Position numbers and translations under genes: made by a program | Part shown: positions 1 to 12,206 of the stretch, in pieces | How the letters are laid out: every line of letters starts with the position of its first letter | How positions within the stretch are numbered: position 1 is the stretch's first letter | Notes under the pieces: generated by a model | Databases searched by the model: none | The model's input: only the letters and a program-made list of their open reading frames with translations | Told to the model about the DNA's origin: nothing | NCBI RefSeq assembly: GCF_963678635.1 | Contig: NC_087070.1 | Span: 40,741,831-40,805,830, forward strand | Length of the DNA: 64,000 nt | Reading direction: 5' to 3' | Source: Symsagittifera roscoffensis | Lineage: Eukaryota > Xenacoelomorpha > Acoela > Convolutidae

Positions 1-95
1 GCTCAATATCAAGACCATTTATCCACAAGTTTTAAAAAGGAAGGACCAACGAGCTATACTTTAAATTGGCTGATGAGGTCCAAATGATCGTAACA

Positions 96-250
96 TGGGC
101 GGATCTAGACTTTTCTCAAGGAAAAAGGCGGATTTTCAAGAAAATTTTCAAAAATCTTGTTGTTATTTTTTTCTAGGCCGACTAAATTGATTTTATGAGC
201 ACTCCCAAAAATTATAACGACCCCTACACCCCTGAACCTGCGCCCCTTCA
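96..250. mobile_element. Fragment of the hAT-like MITE family
   Basis: GGGCGGATCTAGACTTTTCT, a second GGCGGATTTTCAAG and TAGGCCGACTAAATTGATTT match the left half of the 50.9 kb element. The right half is missing. Confidence 0.65.
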
Positions 251-3200
251 TCATAAAGCAATTAATGAATCTCAATTAAATTCTTATTATCATAATTTCT
301 CAACAAAAAAAACAAACCAGCAAAATAAACGTATTTTGGTATGCAATTTTTATCAGCAATTCCAAAAATGAACAAAATTATTAAAATAATTGTTTCAATA
401 AGTGAACTGAGTTCTATTAGGTTTATACGCTCCGGAATTTTATCAATTTAATTTTTTGCCCGAGCTTGGTCGAGAATTGAAATTCCAACCACCAGATTTT
501 AAACCACCCACTCTTAAAATGGTAATCAAAAGATTTAAAAATTTCATCATATTTTATCTCGCAGAGGTCATACATGTGAAAAAAATTGATAATTTTATCT
601 GTATCTTCTTTAAATTCACAGGGGAATAATTTAAAGGGTAAATTGGAAAACTTGACAAGGATATTGAAGATGGAATTTGCTGAAATACCTATAAAGCAAC
701 CCAGTTAGATTGATTAAATACAGTTTTTGAAAAAAGGAACACAGCGATTCAATAAAGAGCGACCGCCAAAAAGACCCTTTGAATAGCAGGGCTCATAAAA
801 GTAAGGCTTGCAAATGATGACCATAAATCAAGTACTGTTCTCTTTTCGCCACAAGTATTTGGACAGCTCAAATTGAATACATTCAATTCTGATTTACTTG
901 TGCGGTTGAACAAAACGGCTAGCCAAGTATTGTCCCAAAAGCATAATTTGGCTGATAAAAGCGAAAAGCGAACTGGTAGTTTTTTCATAGCCAAAAAACT
1001 CAAGGGTTGAGAATTGTTGTGCAGGTAGAAAATGATGTTTCGACTAAAACGCCCCACAAAAAGAATACAAGACCAAAAAAAATAACCTGTTACTGTGCAA
1101 GTAGCACAGAATGTTCCGACCATAGTTTTCAAAAAAATACAAAAAGAAAAAGTTTTTTTTTCAAATAAGAGAAGTTTTTTCAGCGTGTTGTGATAAAAGG
1201 ATCTGACGTAAAACTAGATTTTAGACATATTCGACAGTCATAGTAATAAAAACTAATTGGAAATCAGTTTTTGTAGAAATATGTCAAGAAAAAAATTTAA
1301 AAATTTGTTCCACATTTTTTTTCACAAAATGTTGTTTATTCAAAAATTTTTTGATTCTCAAAATGTCGTTAAAGTTTGCACGGCTTAAATTGAGCATAAA
1401 TAAGCTATTTTAGGCTCGCTCGCTTTGTTCGCTCGAAATTGAACTAAGAATTAAACAGTTTAAACCAGTTGTTCTCAATACTCTAAAACTTTTAAGAGTT
1501 GTTTTTAATTTCGTTCGAATTACGACTCAAAAGGCTTGAATTTAGTATATCATTCGACCCACTCCGATGATCATTTGTGGTACTTGATTTTGCGTGGAAA
1601 AAAAAACAAAAAGAAAAATTAAAACAATCGAATACAAATTTTCTCCCCATATTTCAAATGGTCAAAACAATAAATCACCTTATTTTCAAGATGCTGTCAT
1701 CTTAATTTCAAGATTCATAATAATAGATGAACCAACTTAACATCCTCCTTTCTGAAACATTTCGGGGAAATGGTGTTAACTTGGTTCTGAGCTGGAATTT
1801 CTAGCCAATAAAATCAGGCACTTTACACGCAGCGCTTGCGAACTAAATATTGGCAAGGAAGATCTTAATAGTTTATCTAAAAGGATGATGTTAACTTGCT
1901 CCTAAAAGAGTTTTCGGATAACAATTTTATTTTTGAAAAAATAAGCTATCGCTATCGCATAGTTTGTTTCTTTTGTCTCTTTATTTAATACGGGGGCTAT
2001 TCTCATGATAGACGGACCAAACGAAAATAAAATTTTCAACTAATCAAAACTGCTAGAAACTGCTATTCGCTGAAAACTTTTTGCACTGAACCGAAGTCAA
2101 AATTAGCATAAAATAAATTATAGCCTACACAGTCTGAGCAGATACAATAACTAATGTATTGTTTTTTTGCATCTTTTTAAACCATTATCTGTGAAAACTA
2201 AGTTTTTCTCCGATAAGTTTTTTGATCTGGCAATGTTTAGAAATTCAATTATCTGCAATCTGTTTATCTTGTAATCGGCCTGTACTAAGACTAATGTAAT
2301 GGCCTGCTTTTATTCGCTTTCTTGAGATTTCTGCAATTTAATTGAGATTTTTGAATATTCGTTTCTGATTAGCTGAAAACAAGGAGAAGAAAACTTCCGA
2401 ATTTCGGTCCATCTATCATGAGAAACGCCACTATTTAATTTAATCAAGGTTTAGCCACAACAATATGTTGATAAACTTTGAATGTTCGACAAAACCTCAA
2501 TCACTCCAAAACCTCAATATTGGACTTCAGTTATCGATGCACGTGTAAATTAATCAAATAACAATTTAAGACAATCAAAATGATCAACCAGCAAGTGATC
2601 ACGGCCGCGTTTAAATGACAAATTTTCTATTTTTTCAGACTCTCGCAGCAACTACGCACTTTTCCCTATGGAGCGAAAAAAATTATTACCAAATTATTAA
2701 CTTATTTCGTTTTTCTTTTCCCGTAAGCAACACAATTTTTACAGAAAAAACTGACGCATTGACAAAAATTCAGACTACGCATAACTATCTCGATGAGGGC
2801 CAAAAAATACAAATTAAAGTTAAAGAGACAAAAAAGACCCCGAGTGAAAACACTCTGCGCATGTTTTATTAGTTTGGCAACTAATTTTGTGAAAATACAG
2901 CGAACACAGTTTTAGACGAGTAAACTCTCAAAATTGTATGGTTTTGATCTTAGCTCTGGATCGAAACTAAATTTTTTTATTCAGTGAAAAATTATTAAAC
3001 CAATTTCCCAGGGTCTCAAATATTTTAAAAGAAGTTAATTACAAGAAAAATTTATTAGTTTAAAAAACTGAACTATTTGATCAATTCTTAGATGCTGAAT
3101 GATCTCAAAATTCCAATTTTCTCCTTAAGTGAATGATGGATATCATCGCTATCTACGCTGCTATTCATTACTGCCAAGAAAACTAATTTAAATAGAAACT

Positions 3201-3404
3201 CCCGATAAATAGCAGAAAAAATGTATCAACAAAGTTTCACAGCACTTTGTATATAGACTCTAATTCTAACAAATGAGAGGCTGTTGCATGTTTATATGAA
3301 TTAATTTTTTTTCTATATTTTTCCAGCTTCCGTTTTTTCTCACGACAATACCACATTCTATATATTTTTTCGGCGTTTGAAGAAAAAATACGATAGACTT
3401 TCTC
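251..3404. other. No gene recognised
   Basis: AT-rich sequence with homopolymer runs. The 127-residue minus-strand ORF at 749-1,132 has no domain and overlaps the hairpin-end motif. The 85-residue ORF at 2,615 has low-complexity codon use and no domain. This is the region where the receptor's M4 exon might lie; no WxxP-type M4 was found. Confidence 0.5.
1085..1130 (+). repeat. Second hairpin-end motif (CTGTGC/GCACAG type)
   Basis: ACTGTGCAAGTAGCACAGAA then TGTTCCGACCATA: a 6-bp stem and the same TGTTCCGAC as the hairpin-capped family. Copies are at 48,389-48,425 (identical over 30 bases), 5,722-5,757 (weak) and 21,641-21,695 (minus strand). Confidence 0.65.
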
Positions 3405-3835
3405 GATGTGGTTATTTTTCTGGAGACAAATTTCGATTGTTAAACTGGCCAGCTTTGAACGGATAAATTTCACCGCTTGAAAAGTGTTGACATATTGAGC
3501 TCCAATTAAAAAAAACACGCGTGATTAATTTTCGTGAAGTAATGTGGGTTTGAAAATTAAGAGTTTGGCTAACTTGGGACAATTAATGGGCAGTATGTTT
3601 CGTGTTATTAACGAGTAAACGGTGTCTTAATTCGGCTCAAGCAACCTAATTTGGTTCAAAAAAAGCTAAATACATCATTTTGTATTTTACTTAGCGCGTG
3701 TGGGAAAGATTTGAAAAAACTCAATTTTTCGATTTAAAAAAACTAGCAATTTTTGACTTTTATGACTCACTTATTAATTATTCCATTCATCATATCAGAC
3801 AGCCGAGGTATATTGATACGAGAAACCTTGCTGCT
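3405..3835 (+). repeat. Diverged hairpin-capped element
   Basis: The order of blocks follows the 10.1 kb copy: GACAAATTTCGATTGTTAA, TTGGGACAATTAATGGGCAG, TATTAACGAGTAAACGG, then TGATACGAGAAACCTTGC at the right end. The caps are decayed. The 93-codon ORF on the minus strand here is not a gene. Confidence 0.6.
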
Positions 3836-6199
3836 TTTTTATAACTAGCCATTCGGAGAAAAATGTTATTCAAGCGTTTGCAACGTTCTCTTCAAGTATA
3901 AAAATATTTCAAGACAAAAATAAAAACCAAAACTATTTAAAATATTTTTCGTTATCCATAGCATTAACAATTTCAAAAGAAACAGATAGAAATGATGAGC
4001 AAACGATTTTGTAATAGCTCGAAAATGGTGCAGAGAGATCACAGTTTTCCGCCAAAGCCATTTTAGTGTTCTCATAAGATTTTTGAATGTCTGCTGGAGG
4101 GGGGGGGGGGGGATTTGTTCCCTTGGTCCCTGTAAACTGATGAGATCTCTTTAAATATACCCCCTTTTGCAATAGAGGGGAGATTGGTTACTAGGTATAA
4201 AACTCTGATATGCTAAGCCGTTGATTTCGTTCTTTATGGGGGGAGGGGGGAGGGTATTCGTTACTCGAGGGGGATATAGTTAAGGAGATCCAACGCATGA
4301 ATCCTCGCCAACATAAGCGATCAAATTGTTTGCCCTTGCTCTATCGCAATTTACCCGAGAGAACTTTTAGCGTCTATCATTTTTTCCGAACTTAACTGTC
4401 AAGCTATTAATTTTGTCCTTCATCTACGAACCAACGCAACTTCAGAGTATTGGGCTTCTTTCTGTTACCTAGAGCTGCTGCATGTCTGTAACTAATCAAT
4501 TTTTTTAAATTTATATTAGATCGCCATTTATAAATTGTTATTTGACTGCACTTGTTTTGGTTTTAATGATATCATAAAAATTAATCATTTCAGTCATGTA
4601 AATAAGTGAACCCTCGTTAAAATTTTATAGGTTTTGCATTGAAATCGCAACTTCAAACAACTAACCCTAGTTTATAGTCTGTTATTTCAGGCGGTCTCAT
4701 TATAAATCTCTCAGGATTTTGGTAAGAACTGAATTTATTTAGTAAACAAATATTATTTTTGTTTCAATGATGACAGTTTTATCCCATGATTACTTGAACT
4801 TGTCTATTCAGCTGAAGCTCCAGGTGTTTCGTTTTTCTGAATCTTGTTTAGTATCCCCCTCCCACCCAGAAAAGTAGTTCCAGATTTTCTCATAGAGGAC
4901 GAACACGCTTTCTACTTTTGCAGAAATTTAACCCCTTTTGCAATAGGGCGTTTCTGATTTAGGGGTGTATGACCTTAAGATAAGATCCCATAAATGTACT
5001 AAGGGTTGTTATAGTGTGAAATTGACCCTTTCCTCGACAATTTAGGATCCAATAGCAACTTAAAGAGTCCCAAATTGTCTCAAGTAGAAACTTGGAGGTA
5101 AACCAGGGGAATCAAACACCTCTCGCAGAAGTGTTCGGTTTAATCTGTTCAACTAGAACATAAAAACTATGAAAACAAAGACTGTTTTCAATTTGGACTT
5201 AGGCATCATTAAAGGAACACAACAAACTCGCAACTTTCTTTGAATCAGCGACCACTTCATTTCAACTCCCTCTGAATCAAATTAGCAACCAGAGCCTATA
5301 AAAAGCCGGTTGGTCTGAATTTTATTGGTTCGCCTGAGATTGCATAATTCTATCTTAGATTCTCAGAATTATTTTTATAATTTGGGATCGCATAATGAAC
5401 ACGGTCAAGTTGAAGAACACATAACCCATTTTGGAAACGGGTGGTTTCACGACAAAGCCCTAAATTGTAAAAAAAAAGCTAAATGGGTAAAAATGCCCAA
5501 AAAATTAATCATTATATTGTGCGTTCAAAAAATGTAAATCTTCGGTCGGTTTTCAATTGACCAAAAAATAGCGGTTTTTTTAAAACCAAATTTCAATGTG
5601 TATTCGAGCTTGTAGCTGTATAAAAAATTCTACGAAGACAGTTTTCCCGGTCTTAAAGAAAATAATTTCAAACATTTTTGTTTAACATCAAAAAACAAGA
5701 ACGACAAAAAATATTTGATTGTTATGCAAAGAGCACAGAACTATCCGATTGGATCTATTTCAACAATATATTTTTATACAAATTGCAGCCTTCCTTTACG
5801 TTCAATCTTCAATTAAAAAAATTGCTTTAAAGACGTTTGGGCTTTTCTCGAAACCCAGAAAAGTTTCTTAAAAATTTTCCGTTTTGCTCAAAACAAGATT
5901 AAGAAAAAATCAACTTGATATACCATCTGACCACTTCTTATGTGTATTTGAGAATATTGTGTTTACGTACAAAAAAAGTCTTGAATCCAAAGTACTTTGT
6001 ATCTGAAAAAGCGGACGACACAAAAAACAAACAAAAAACAAATAAAAAAATTTATACTTATAAATAACGGGGAAGCCGATAAACGATTTTTAAAATTTCA
6101 TCCCGTCACACATTCAAAACAAAAAAAAAAGCAGAGAACTTAAATTTAACAAAACAAAAATATTTTTTTGCCGGACTAAAAATTAAGAAGAAACTAAGT
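3836..6199. other. No gene recognised; G-tract-bearing repeat at 4,080-4,300
   Basis: A pure G run (about 4,099-4,112), then ACCCCCTTTTGCAATAGAGG and a second G-rich block at 4,238-4,253. CCCCTTTTGCAATAG occurs again at 4,932. It resembles the foldback at 24.15 kb. No coding signal. Confidence 0.45.
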
Positions 6200-7080
6200 C
6201 TTCACGGAGTCGCTGATCTAGATTTTCTTCAAGGGAGCAGATTTTCAAAAAAATGCAACGATTCGTTTCACTTTTCTTTATAGGTTGACCAAGTGGATTT
6301 TCCGCTCTCCCCAAAAACATTAAGAAAATTTTTTTGAATAAAACTTCTGCGCTGCAGGTAAATTTAAAAAAAAATCGCCAAAAAATTATTTTACACAGAG
6401 GCGAAGTTGCACTTCGCACACACAAGCAAAAATATGACCGATATTGCTACTGGGAAAAACTGAATGAGTAAAACTATGAGTCTACAAAATTGCTAAGTGA
6501 CGCAAGCCAGTTATGGTTCATTAGCAGTAACAGTCATTTTTTTTTAAAAAAAGAAGAAATTTACCAACTAGCATGCCTCAATTTATAGAGCGGACGCATT
6601 TTAACTAGTATCCGACTAAGTTCATTAAAAACATCCGACCCTGCCCAAGCTCGAATCCTCTTATTTTGTTGTGGGTCTCCTTCCCTGCATCTACGCTACA
6701 GATCCATGATACCTTGACGCTAAAGTGCTATTTGTAATATAATATTCTGTGTTAATATCCTTATCATTGGCTGTACTTAATAGCTGGTTAATGATCAAAA
6801 TGAACACTTTCAAAATGAACAAATTTTGTCGCAACAATTTTTGCGTCGCAACAATATTTGTGGTTTAAATTGAAAAAAAAAGAGAGTTCATACTATAACA
6901 AGCTTTGCTTGTGTAAAAACTTGTTTGGAAAATTTTGACCCAATTGCGTTTTTTGGCGCGCGCTCCCCTCTCATAATAACTGATTATTGGCGTCAACCCC
7001 GACCTTAGAAAAAACCAAGGTCAGCCAAAAATTTATGTCGCAAAAACGACAACTCGTCCCCACCTAAATTCCCTACTGGC
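6200..7080. mobile_element. hAT-like MITE split by a later insertion
   Basis: The left half (6,205-6,390) has TCGCTGATCTAGATTTTCTT and GGTTGACCAAGTGGATTTTC. The right half (6,925-7,080) has TTGCGTTTTTTGGCGCGCGC and ATTATTGGCGTCAACC. In intact copies these halves are contiguous. The middle, about 530 bp, starts TTACACAGAGGCGAAG and ends GCTTGTGTAAAAA, which are short inverse sequences. Confidence 0.6.
6391..6427 (-). repeat. SINE/LINE-type 3' tail hairpin
   Basis: GCGAAGTTGCACTTCGC flanked by TTTTACACAGAG. Equivalent tails lie at 19,290, 31,529, 39,133, 41,101, 42,743, 44,587, 47,251 and 48,261, all in the same orientation. Confidence 0.6.
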
Positions 7081-7169
7081 TTCAGGTGTGGTTTGATTTT
7101 TTTCTACGCTAAATCAAAAACCAAAAAAAGATTGAGACGTTTTAATCTTGCAATGGGACTGACACGTAT

Positions 7170-7385
7170 TGAGAGCTTGTCAGTGCAGTGGCAGAAACTG
7201 TTTATGAAAATACCTGGGGGCTTTCGGCGCGAAATGCCGACCGCGAAGCCGGTGGGAAAAGTTTTGTTCCCAGTTGTTGCGGAGCGCACAAAGATACGTC
7301 GTATAGTTCGCCGAATGATTTAACATATTTAAGTCCGTTTGGTAGTGATTCGGTCGATAGACATTTTTTTCATATCGTTTTTTAG
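7170..7385 (+). other. GC-rich open stretch of unknown nature (possible orphan exon)
   Basis: Between AT-rich repeats there is a 200-base block near half G+C. One plus frame is open from a TGA at about 7,167 to TAG 7,385 and reads AETVYENTWGLSARNADREA, then FVPSCCGAHKD. Other frames on both strands are also open for 60-75 codons, so coding is unproven. There is no clear splice acceptor apart from CTTGTCAG. I do not recognise a family. Confidence 0.2.
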
Positions 7386-7882
7386 GGTTTTCAAATAATC
7401 TTGCAGCAGTGTTGATGAATTCGCAGTTATACCACAGGAATGTTTACATTTTAAAATCTTTAATTAAACTCTTAATTGATGTTTATTGAAACTAAGTTAG
7501 TGCCTCGGTCCGCAATAAAAACGTTAACAATTGAGGAAAAAAATGTTTCAATGATGAATTTCTTTAAACGGTTGCTTTACTTTCTTAGACCGGTCTAAAT
7601 TTGACTTTGTCTGGATTAATAATTAAAATTATTTCCACTGAAGTATTTCGCTTTTTGTCTAATTAATTTAGAGTACCTGAATTTAACATAAAATCAACTG
7701 AGTAGAATATTTTGAGTAAAATAGTTATCTTCGAATTGGTGCGTTCCATACTGACATCTTTGAAAAAAACACTCAATGTTCATAATAAATTATAACCATT
7801 AAAAACCTTTTAAGTAAAGTTTTACAGACTTGATGTCCTTTTTAGTCTGGCAGTTAAAACACTGAGATGCAAATATTTGAGA

Positions 7883-8291
7883 CAGGGGCGGATTTAGGGG
7901 GGACACCCCCCCCCTCAGGGATTCGACTACCCCCAGCCTTTGGTAGGTACTTTTTAAGAAATCCAATTTTGGTCGACCGACCCTAAAATTTTTCTAAAGG
8001 CGCCTTTGGCGCCAATATATACTAATTTTGAAGGGGGAGCGCGCGCCGAAAAAACGCGATTTTTTGGTCAAAATTTTCCAAAAAGTGCCTAAAAAAGCCT
8101 TTTTTGGATTGTTTTTTTTTTTCAAAATTTTGCCTGCGGAAAATTTGGCCAAAAAAGAGGGAGTAAACCGTGCTCAGGGAGAGCTCGAAAAATCTATTCG
8201 GTCGACGGTCGACCTAAAAAAAAGGTCGACAAAATTAATTTCGAAATTTTTTTGAAAATCCCCCCTCGAGAAAATCCTAGATCCGCCCCTG
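7883..8291. mobile_element. hAT-like MITE, 409 bp, perfect 8-bp target duplication
   Basis: It begins CAGGGGCGGATTTAGGG and ends TAGATCCGCCCCTG, and is flanked by ATTTGAGA on both sides (7,875-7,882 and 8,292-8,299). It lies in the opposite orientation to the copy at 50.9 kb and shares its interior (GGGGGAGCGCGCGCC, CCTTTGGCGCCAATATATAC). The 75-residue ORF inside is not a gene. Confidence 0.92.
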
Positions 8292-8810
8292 ATTTGAGAT
8301 GCAAGTCTTTCACAAAATTGAAGATGCAAAAGAGTATTTGAAAAACCATTTTTTCAATTTAATTTAAATCTTTTTTGATTTAAAATGCTACCTTACAAAT
8401 GTTAACCAAAATTTGTGGAACCAATTCAGTTAGTCGCAAAAATTATGCGTAAAATGAAGTATACATTGATGAACTGTTTCGTAGATTTTAAATGGCGTCT
8501 TCGCGTTTAGCTAATCAAGCGCTCTCCCGAGCAAAATCCTGTTGTATTTGTAAAAATTAATGTCAGATATCGGCTCAACTGAAGATAAGAAGATAAACAT
8601 GTTGTTCATTATTACATAGTCTCACCCTAAGCAGCTTATCTGCACTTTTGAGGCCACAAATCCAACTGAATTGGTTAATTATCCACCCCTCTTTTTGGAT
8701 TTGGCAAAAGATTTGCAATATTGTAAATTAAGGTCAATCCCGTTTCCCTTGTTTAATTTAGCATATGCAATTTTAACGAGTGGAATAGTTGATGATTAGA
8801 ACCTTCAAAT

Positions 8811-9239
8811 CAGGAGCGGATCTAGGATTTTCTCGAGGGTGAAGGAGAGATTTTTGCGAGGATTTTCAAAAGTTTATCGAAAATTTAGTCTTTCTTTTTT
8901 GAGCTCTACCCAAACATTATCACGACCATATTTTGACGATTTCTTTCATGCTGCAAATAAATGTTTTTTTTTAAAAAAAAAACAGACCACATAGGAGGTT
9001 TTTAGTTAATTTTTCAAAGGTAGTTTCCAAACAATTGCGTTTTTCGGCGCTGGTTTTTCGCTCAAATTTATAACATATTGGCGACAAACTAGCCTTTAGA
9101 AAAAAATACACAAAAAAGGCTTCAGTGTCGGTCAGTCAAAAATGTGAATTTATAAAATAGTACCGAACGGGGCACTTTGGGTGGTCTGGGTCAAATCCCC
9201 ATAGGGGAAGAGGGCGTCCCCCTTTAAATCCGCTCTTAC
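8811..9239. mobile_element. Degenerate hAT-like MITE
   Basis: The left end CAGGAGCGGATCTAGG and the right end AAATCCGCTCTTA are recognisable. The interior has GGGGAAGAGGGCGTCCCCC and TTTTTCGGCGC. No target duplication is recognisable, so it is old. Confidence 0.75.
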
Positions 9240-9315
9240 TCGACGGTTTAATTAATTAAGCTTAATTGAGCTATGGCTTATGAACAAATCGGTATCCTGC
9301 AAATCATAACGCATT

Positions 9316-9976
9316 CCCGGGTTGAAATCCATACACCGAAAATGCTTATCATACAATTCCATACAACAAAACTCATTATCATACAATTCCATACATCAAG
9401 TGTATGGAGAAAATGCGTGCCATACAATTTCCATATGTGGAAATTGAATGACTGGCATTTTTTTGATGGCGACACAAAAATTTGAAAGTAATTTTGAAAA
9501 TTCGACCCCAAAATTTTTTTTTGGTTTTTTTCCGACCGCAAATAGAACTTTATACGCAAATAGAACAAACAACTTCCGAAAACAAATTTTTTTCATACAA
9601 AAATGAATTTTTTGTGTGCATAACGTAGTCCCGGATACGATAATATTAGCTTTTTTTCTTTTCACTTGAATTTTTTTTTTCAAAAACGCAGAAAAACTTT
9701 ATTTTATTTATTTGGCGTGTTTATGTATGCTTTGATCAATGTCTGTTAATTTGAAAATGAAACATTTAAAAAAATCATCATTGAAAAATTTTGCCAAAAA
9801 CTAAAAGTTTGTTACTTTTGTTAAAACATTTGTGAAAGACAGCTCGAAGACAATTCAGGTAGTTTTTTATGCATTGTAAATGCAAGACCGTCAAACGTTT
9901 AGAAATGTATGGAATTGTATGAAAATAAATTTCCCATTTAACAGAATTGTATGATAATCATTTTTGGTCAACCCGG
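9316..9976. repeat. TIR element with CATACAATTCCATACA sub-repeats
   Basis: The left end CCCGGGTTGAAATCCATACA is mirrored by the right end GGTCAACCCGGT. Subterminal TTATCATACAATTCCATACA (twice at the left) is mirrored by ATTGTATGATAATC and TGTATGGAATTGTATG at 9,905-9,960. The ORFs inside have no recognisable domain. Confidence 0.65.
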
Positions 9977-10102
9977 TTTACTGTTGCTGAGTTCAATTTC
10001 AAGAATATCAGGAATCAAGTATTTGAAAGAATAAAAATAAATGAGTAATCACTCTGTGCATAAGTTCATAATAAATGTGACGAGAGAATCCTTACAAACT
10101 TA

Positions 10103-10640
10103 TTGTTTTGACTTTCGTAACGAAAGTAACGGAATATTTGTATTCGGGGTGGGTTTTTTTTTTCTTCAGACAAATTTCGACTTTTTAACTAGCCATTATT
10201 GACAAAAAATTTTTCATCATTCGAAATGTATTGTTGTCCTGAGCTTAAATTTGAAAAGATATTTCACCTGTGATCATTTTTCGAAAGGTTATGGGGGTTT
10301 AAAGATTGCCATTTTGACCAATTTGGGACAATTAACGCGCGATATATTTCGCGCTATTAACGCGTAAGCGGAGTTTAATCCGTCTTAGAAATCGTTCCAA
10401 ATTGGTTGGCGGAAGCTTATTTGCCATAATAGATTTGTTAATGAGAGCAAAATTTATCACTTTGTACTTTATATGGCGTGTGAGGGGATGATTTTCATAA
10501 AAAATCTCATAACTCTAGAAAAAAAATTTTAATTTAAATTCATTAAAATTATTTTTTTTAAATGTTATTACTGCTCCATAGATCTTAAAAGGCCAACATA
10601 ACATTCAGGACTTCGTCCTGATACCAGCAGTCTTGTTTAC
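10103..10640 (+). repeat. Hairpin-capped short element, reference copy
   Basis: The left cap ACTTTCGTAACGAAAGT forms a 7-bp stem (10,111-10,127). The right cap CAGGACTTCGTCCTG forms a 6-bp stem (10,606-10,620), followed by CAGCAGTCTTGTTT. The interior carries GGGACAATTAACGCGCGATA and TATTAACGCGTAAGCGG. There is no ORF. Confidence 0.8.
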
Positions 10641-10984
10641 AATTGTGCCCAGGGAATTTTTCGGGATTTATTTACAGTTTTATTTAATAAATTGGGAGGA
10701 GGCTAATAGATGAAAAGGTCTGTTTTTATACGCCTCAAGCAAAAAACAACGAAACTGGCGTTATGGGTGGGAAGCAAGATATGTCGCTGCTCAAAAGCTT
10801 AGATTTTCTGATCGAATTACAGAAATCAACAGACAAACATTTTTTAAATAACAATTTAACTACATATATCTTTGGGCTTAAATTTTCATTACCTTAAAAA
10901 ATCTGAAACCGCTTTTTTATCGAAGATAAAGCTTTCTACAAATTTGTATTCACATTTATTGATTTGGGTCTTTGCTGCTGTTTG

Positions 10985-11165
10985 ACAAAAAGTCACCCTC
11001 AAAATTAAAATATATTGGCAACGAAGGGTCTTTTAGAAGAAATTTAGCGTCGATCAGCCAAATATGGATGTCTTAGGATAATAAAAAAGGGGGGACCCTT
11101 TGGGTCGGCAGGGGGTCGAATCCCTGAGGGCGGGGGGAGCGTCCCCCTACATCTTCTACTGCCAT
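10985..11165. mobile_element. Truncated hAT-like MITE fragment
   Basis: The sequence ATATTGGCAACGAAGGGTCT to GTCGAATCCCTGAGGG matches one half of the family in the orientation of the 50.9 kb copy. It abuts the 11,180 copy in inverted arrangement. Confidence 0.75.
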
Positions 11166-11179
11166 TAGGTACTCAGAAC

Positions 11180-11573
11180 CAGTAGCGGATTTAGAGGGGT
11201 GGTGAACGCCCCTCCTCAGGGATTCGACCCCCTGCCGACCCAAAGGGTCCCCCTTTGTACTATTTTGAGATATCCGTTTTTGGTTGACTGACCTTAAGAT
11301 ATACTAACTTTGAGGGGGGAGCGCGCGCCAAAAAAACGCATTTTTTTTTTGGTCGAAATTTTCCAAAAAGTGCGTAAAAACGTCGTATTTTTAGCCCTTT
11401 TTCAAAAACTTGCCTACCGCGCAGAAAAATTGTCAAATTAGGGTCTTTAAAGTGGTTTGGGAGAGCTCAGATAATCAATTTGGTCATCAATTTTTTTTTT
11501 GATCAATCAGCTCAGATAATCAATTTTTTTTTGAAAATCCGCCCCCCTCGAGACATTCCTAGATCGATGCCTG
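11180..11573. mobile_element. hAT-like MITE, 394 bp, 8-bp target duplication
   Basis: The ends are decayed (CAGTAGCGGATTTAGA and ATCGATGCCTG), but the flanks CTCAGAAC at 11,172-11,179 and 11,574-11,581 match exactly. The interior matches the 7.9 and 50.9 kb copies, including TTCGACCCCCTGCCGACCC. Confidence 0.88.
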
Positions 11574-11893
11574 CTCAGAACAGTCAAAAAGAAACTTTTA
11601 AGGGCTACTCACATGGCTTTAAGACTGAACAGCAAAAAAATCCAGCCAATGAAAAAGCTATAAATCAGGGTTGGATTTAAAAGCTATAAAGACACAAAAA
11701 TGTCCATTTTCGAACAAATTAAGTGTTCAAGGTCGCGATTATTTGCCAATCTGGCAAATTTCTTATTTGGCAACGTTTATGTTTAATTTATTATGATAGT
11801 TTCATTTAGTAGCAGCATGTATGTTTAACCAAACGGATATTTTGAACCTACTTCTAAAAAATAATTAATGAAACTGTTCGGCCGGATACTTAC

Positions 11894-12206
11894 ATCTTGT
11901 TCAGTGTTTCCGAAGATACACTTGAGACAGTTTTTCTTCTGTTTCTTCTTCTTCTTCTTAGCCTCTTTGTTGCTCTTGTCTTCAGATGACTGATGCGGCT
12001 GGTAAGACACAACCGCGAACTCGATCAAAGTGGCGAATGTATACATGAAGTTCACTGTCAGGTACAAATCGGCCATCTTCAGATCGGACACTGAGGGGAA
12101 CCTCTGTGCCATGCCTACTATCAGGGTGATTTGGGCCAGAATGGCTGTGATGGAGAGACCGGCTCTGGCTGGAATTGCTTTCGGGTCGATCCAGAAATTG
12201 ACCCAG
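11894..12206 (-). CDS. Cys-loop anion channel subunit, coding exon 4 (M2, M3, start of cytoplasmic loop)
   Basis: This exon has 1 nt plus 104 codons. The acceptor TTTTTCTGTTTCAG has a long pyrimidine tract and the donor GTAAGT is perfect (phase 0). It encodes WVNFWIDPKAIPARAG. The PAR triplet before M2 (residues 299-301) marks anion-selective members (family knowledge), so chloride conductance is predicted. M2 runs AGLSITAILAQITLIVG with the conserved 9' Leu. M3 is DLYLTVNFMYTFATLIEFAVV. The cytoplasmic loop begins with a strongly basic stretch of Lys (about residues 366-378). M4 should follow, but I found no convincing M4 exon between here and position 1. The exon lies 20.3 kb from exon 3. 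Confidence 0.93.

Noticed and set aside
749-1132. 127-residue minus-strand ORF as a possible membrane protein or the receptor's M4
   Set aside because: No M4-like W/Y/P pattern, no splice acceptor in phase 0, and its N-terminus is the hairpin-end repeat.
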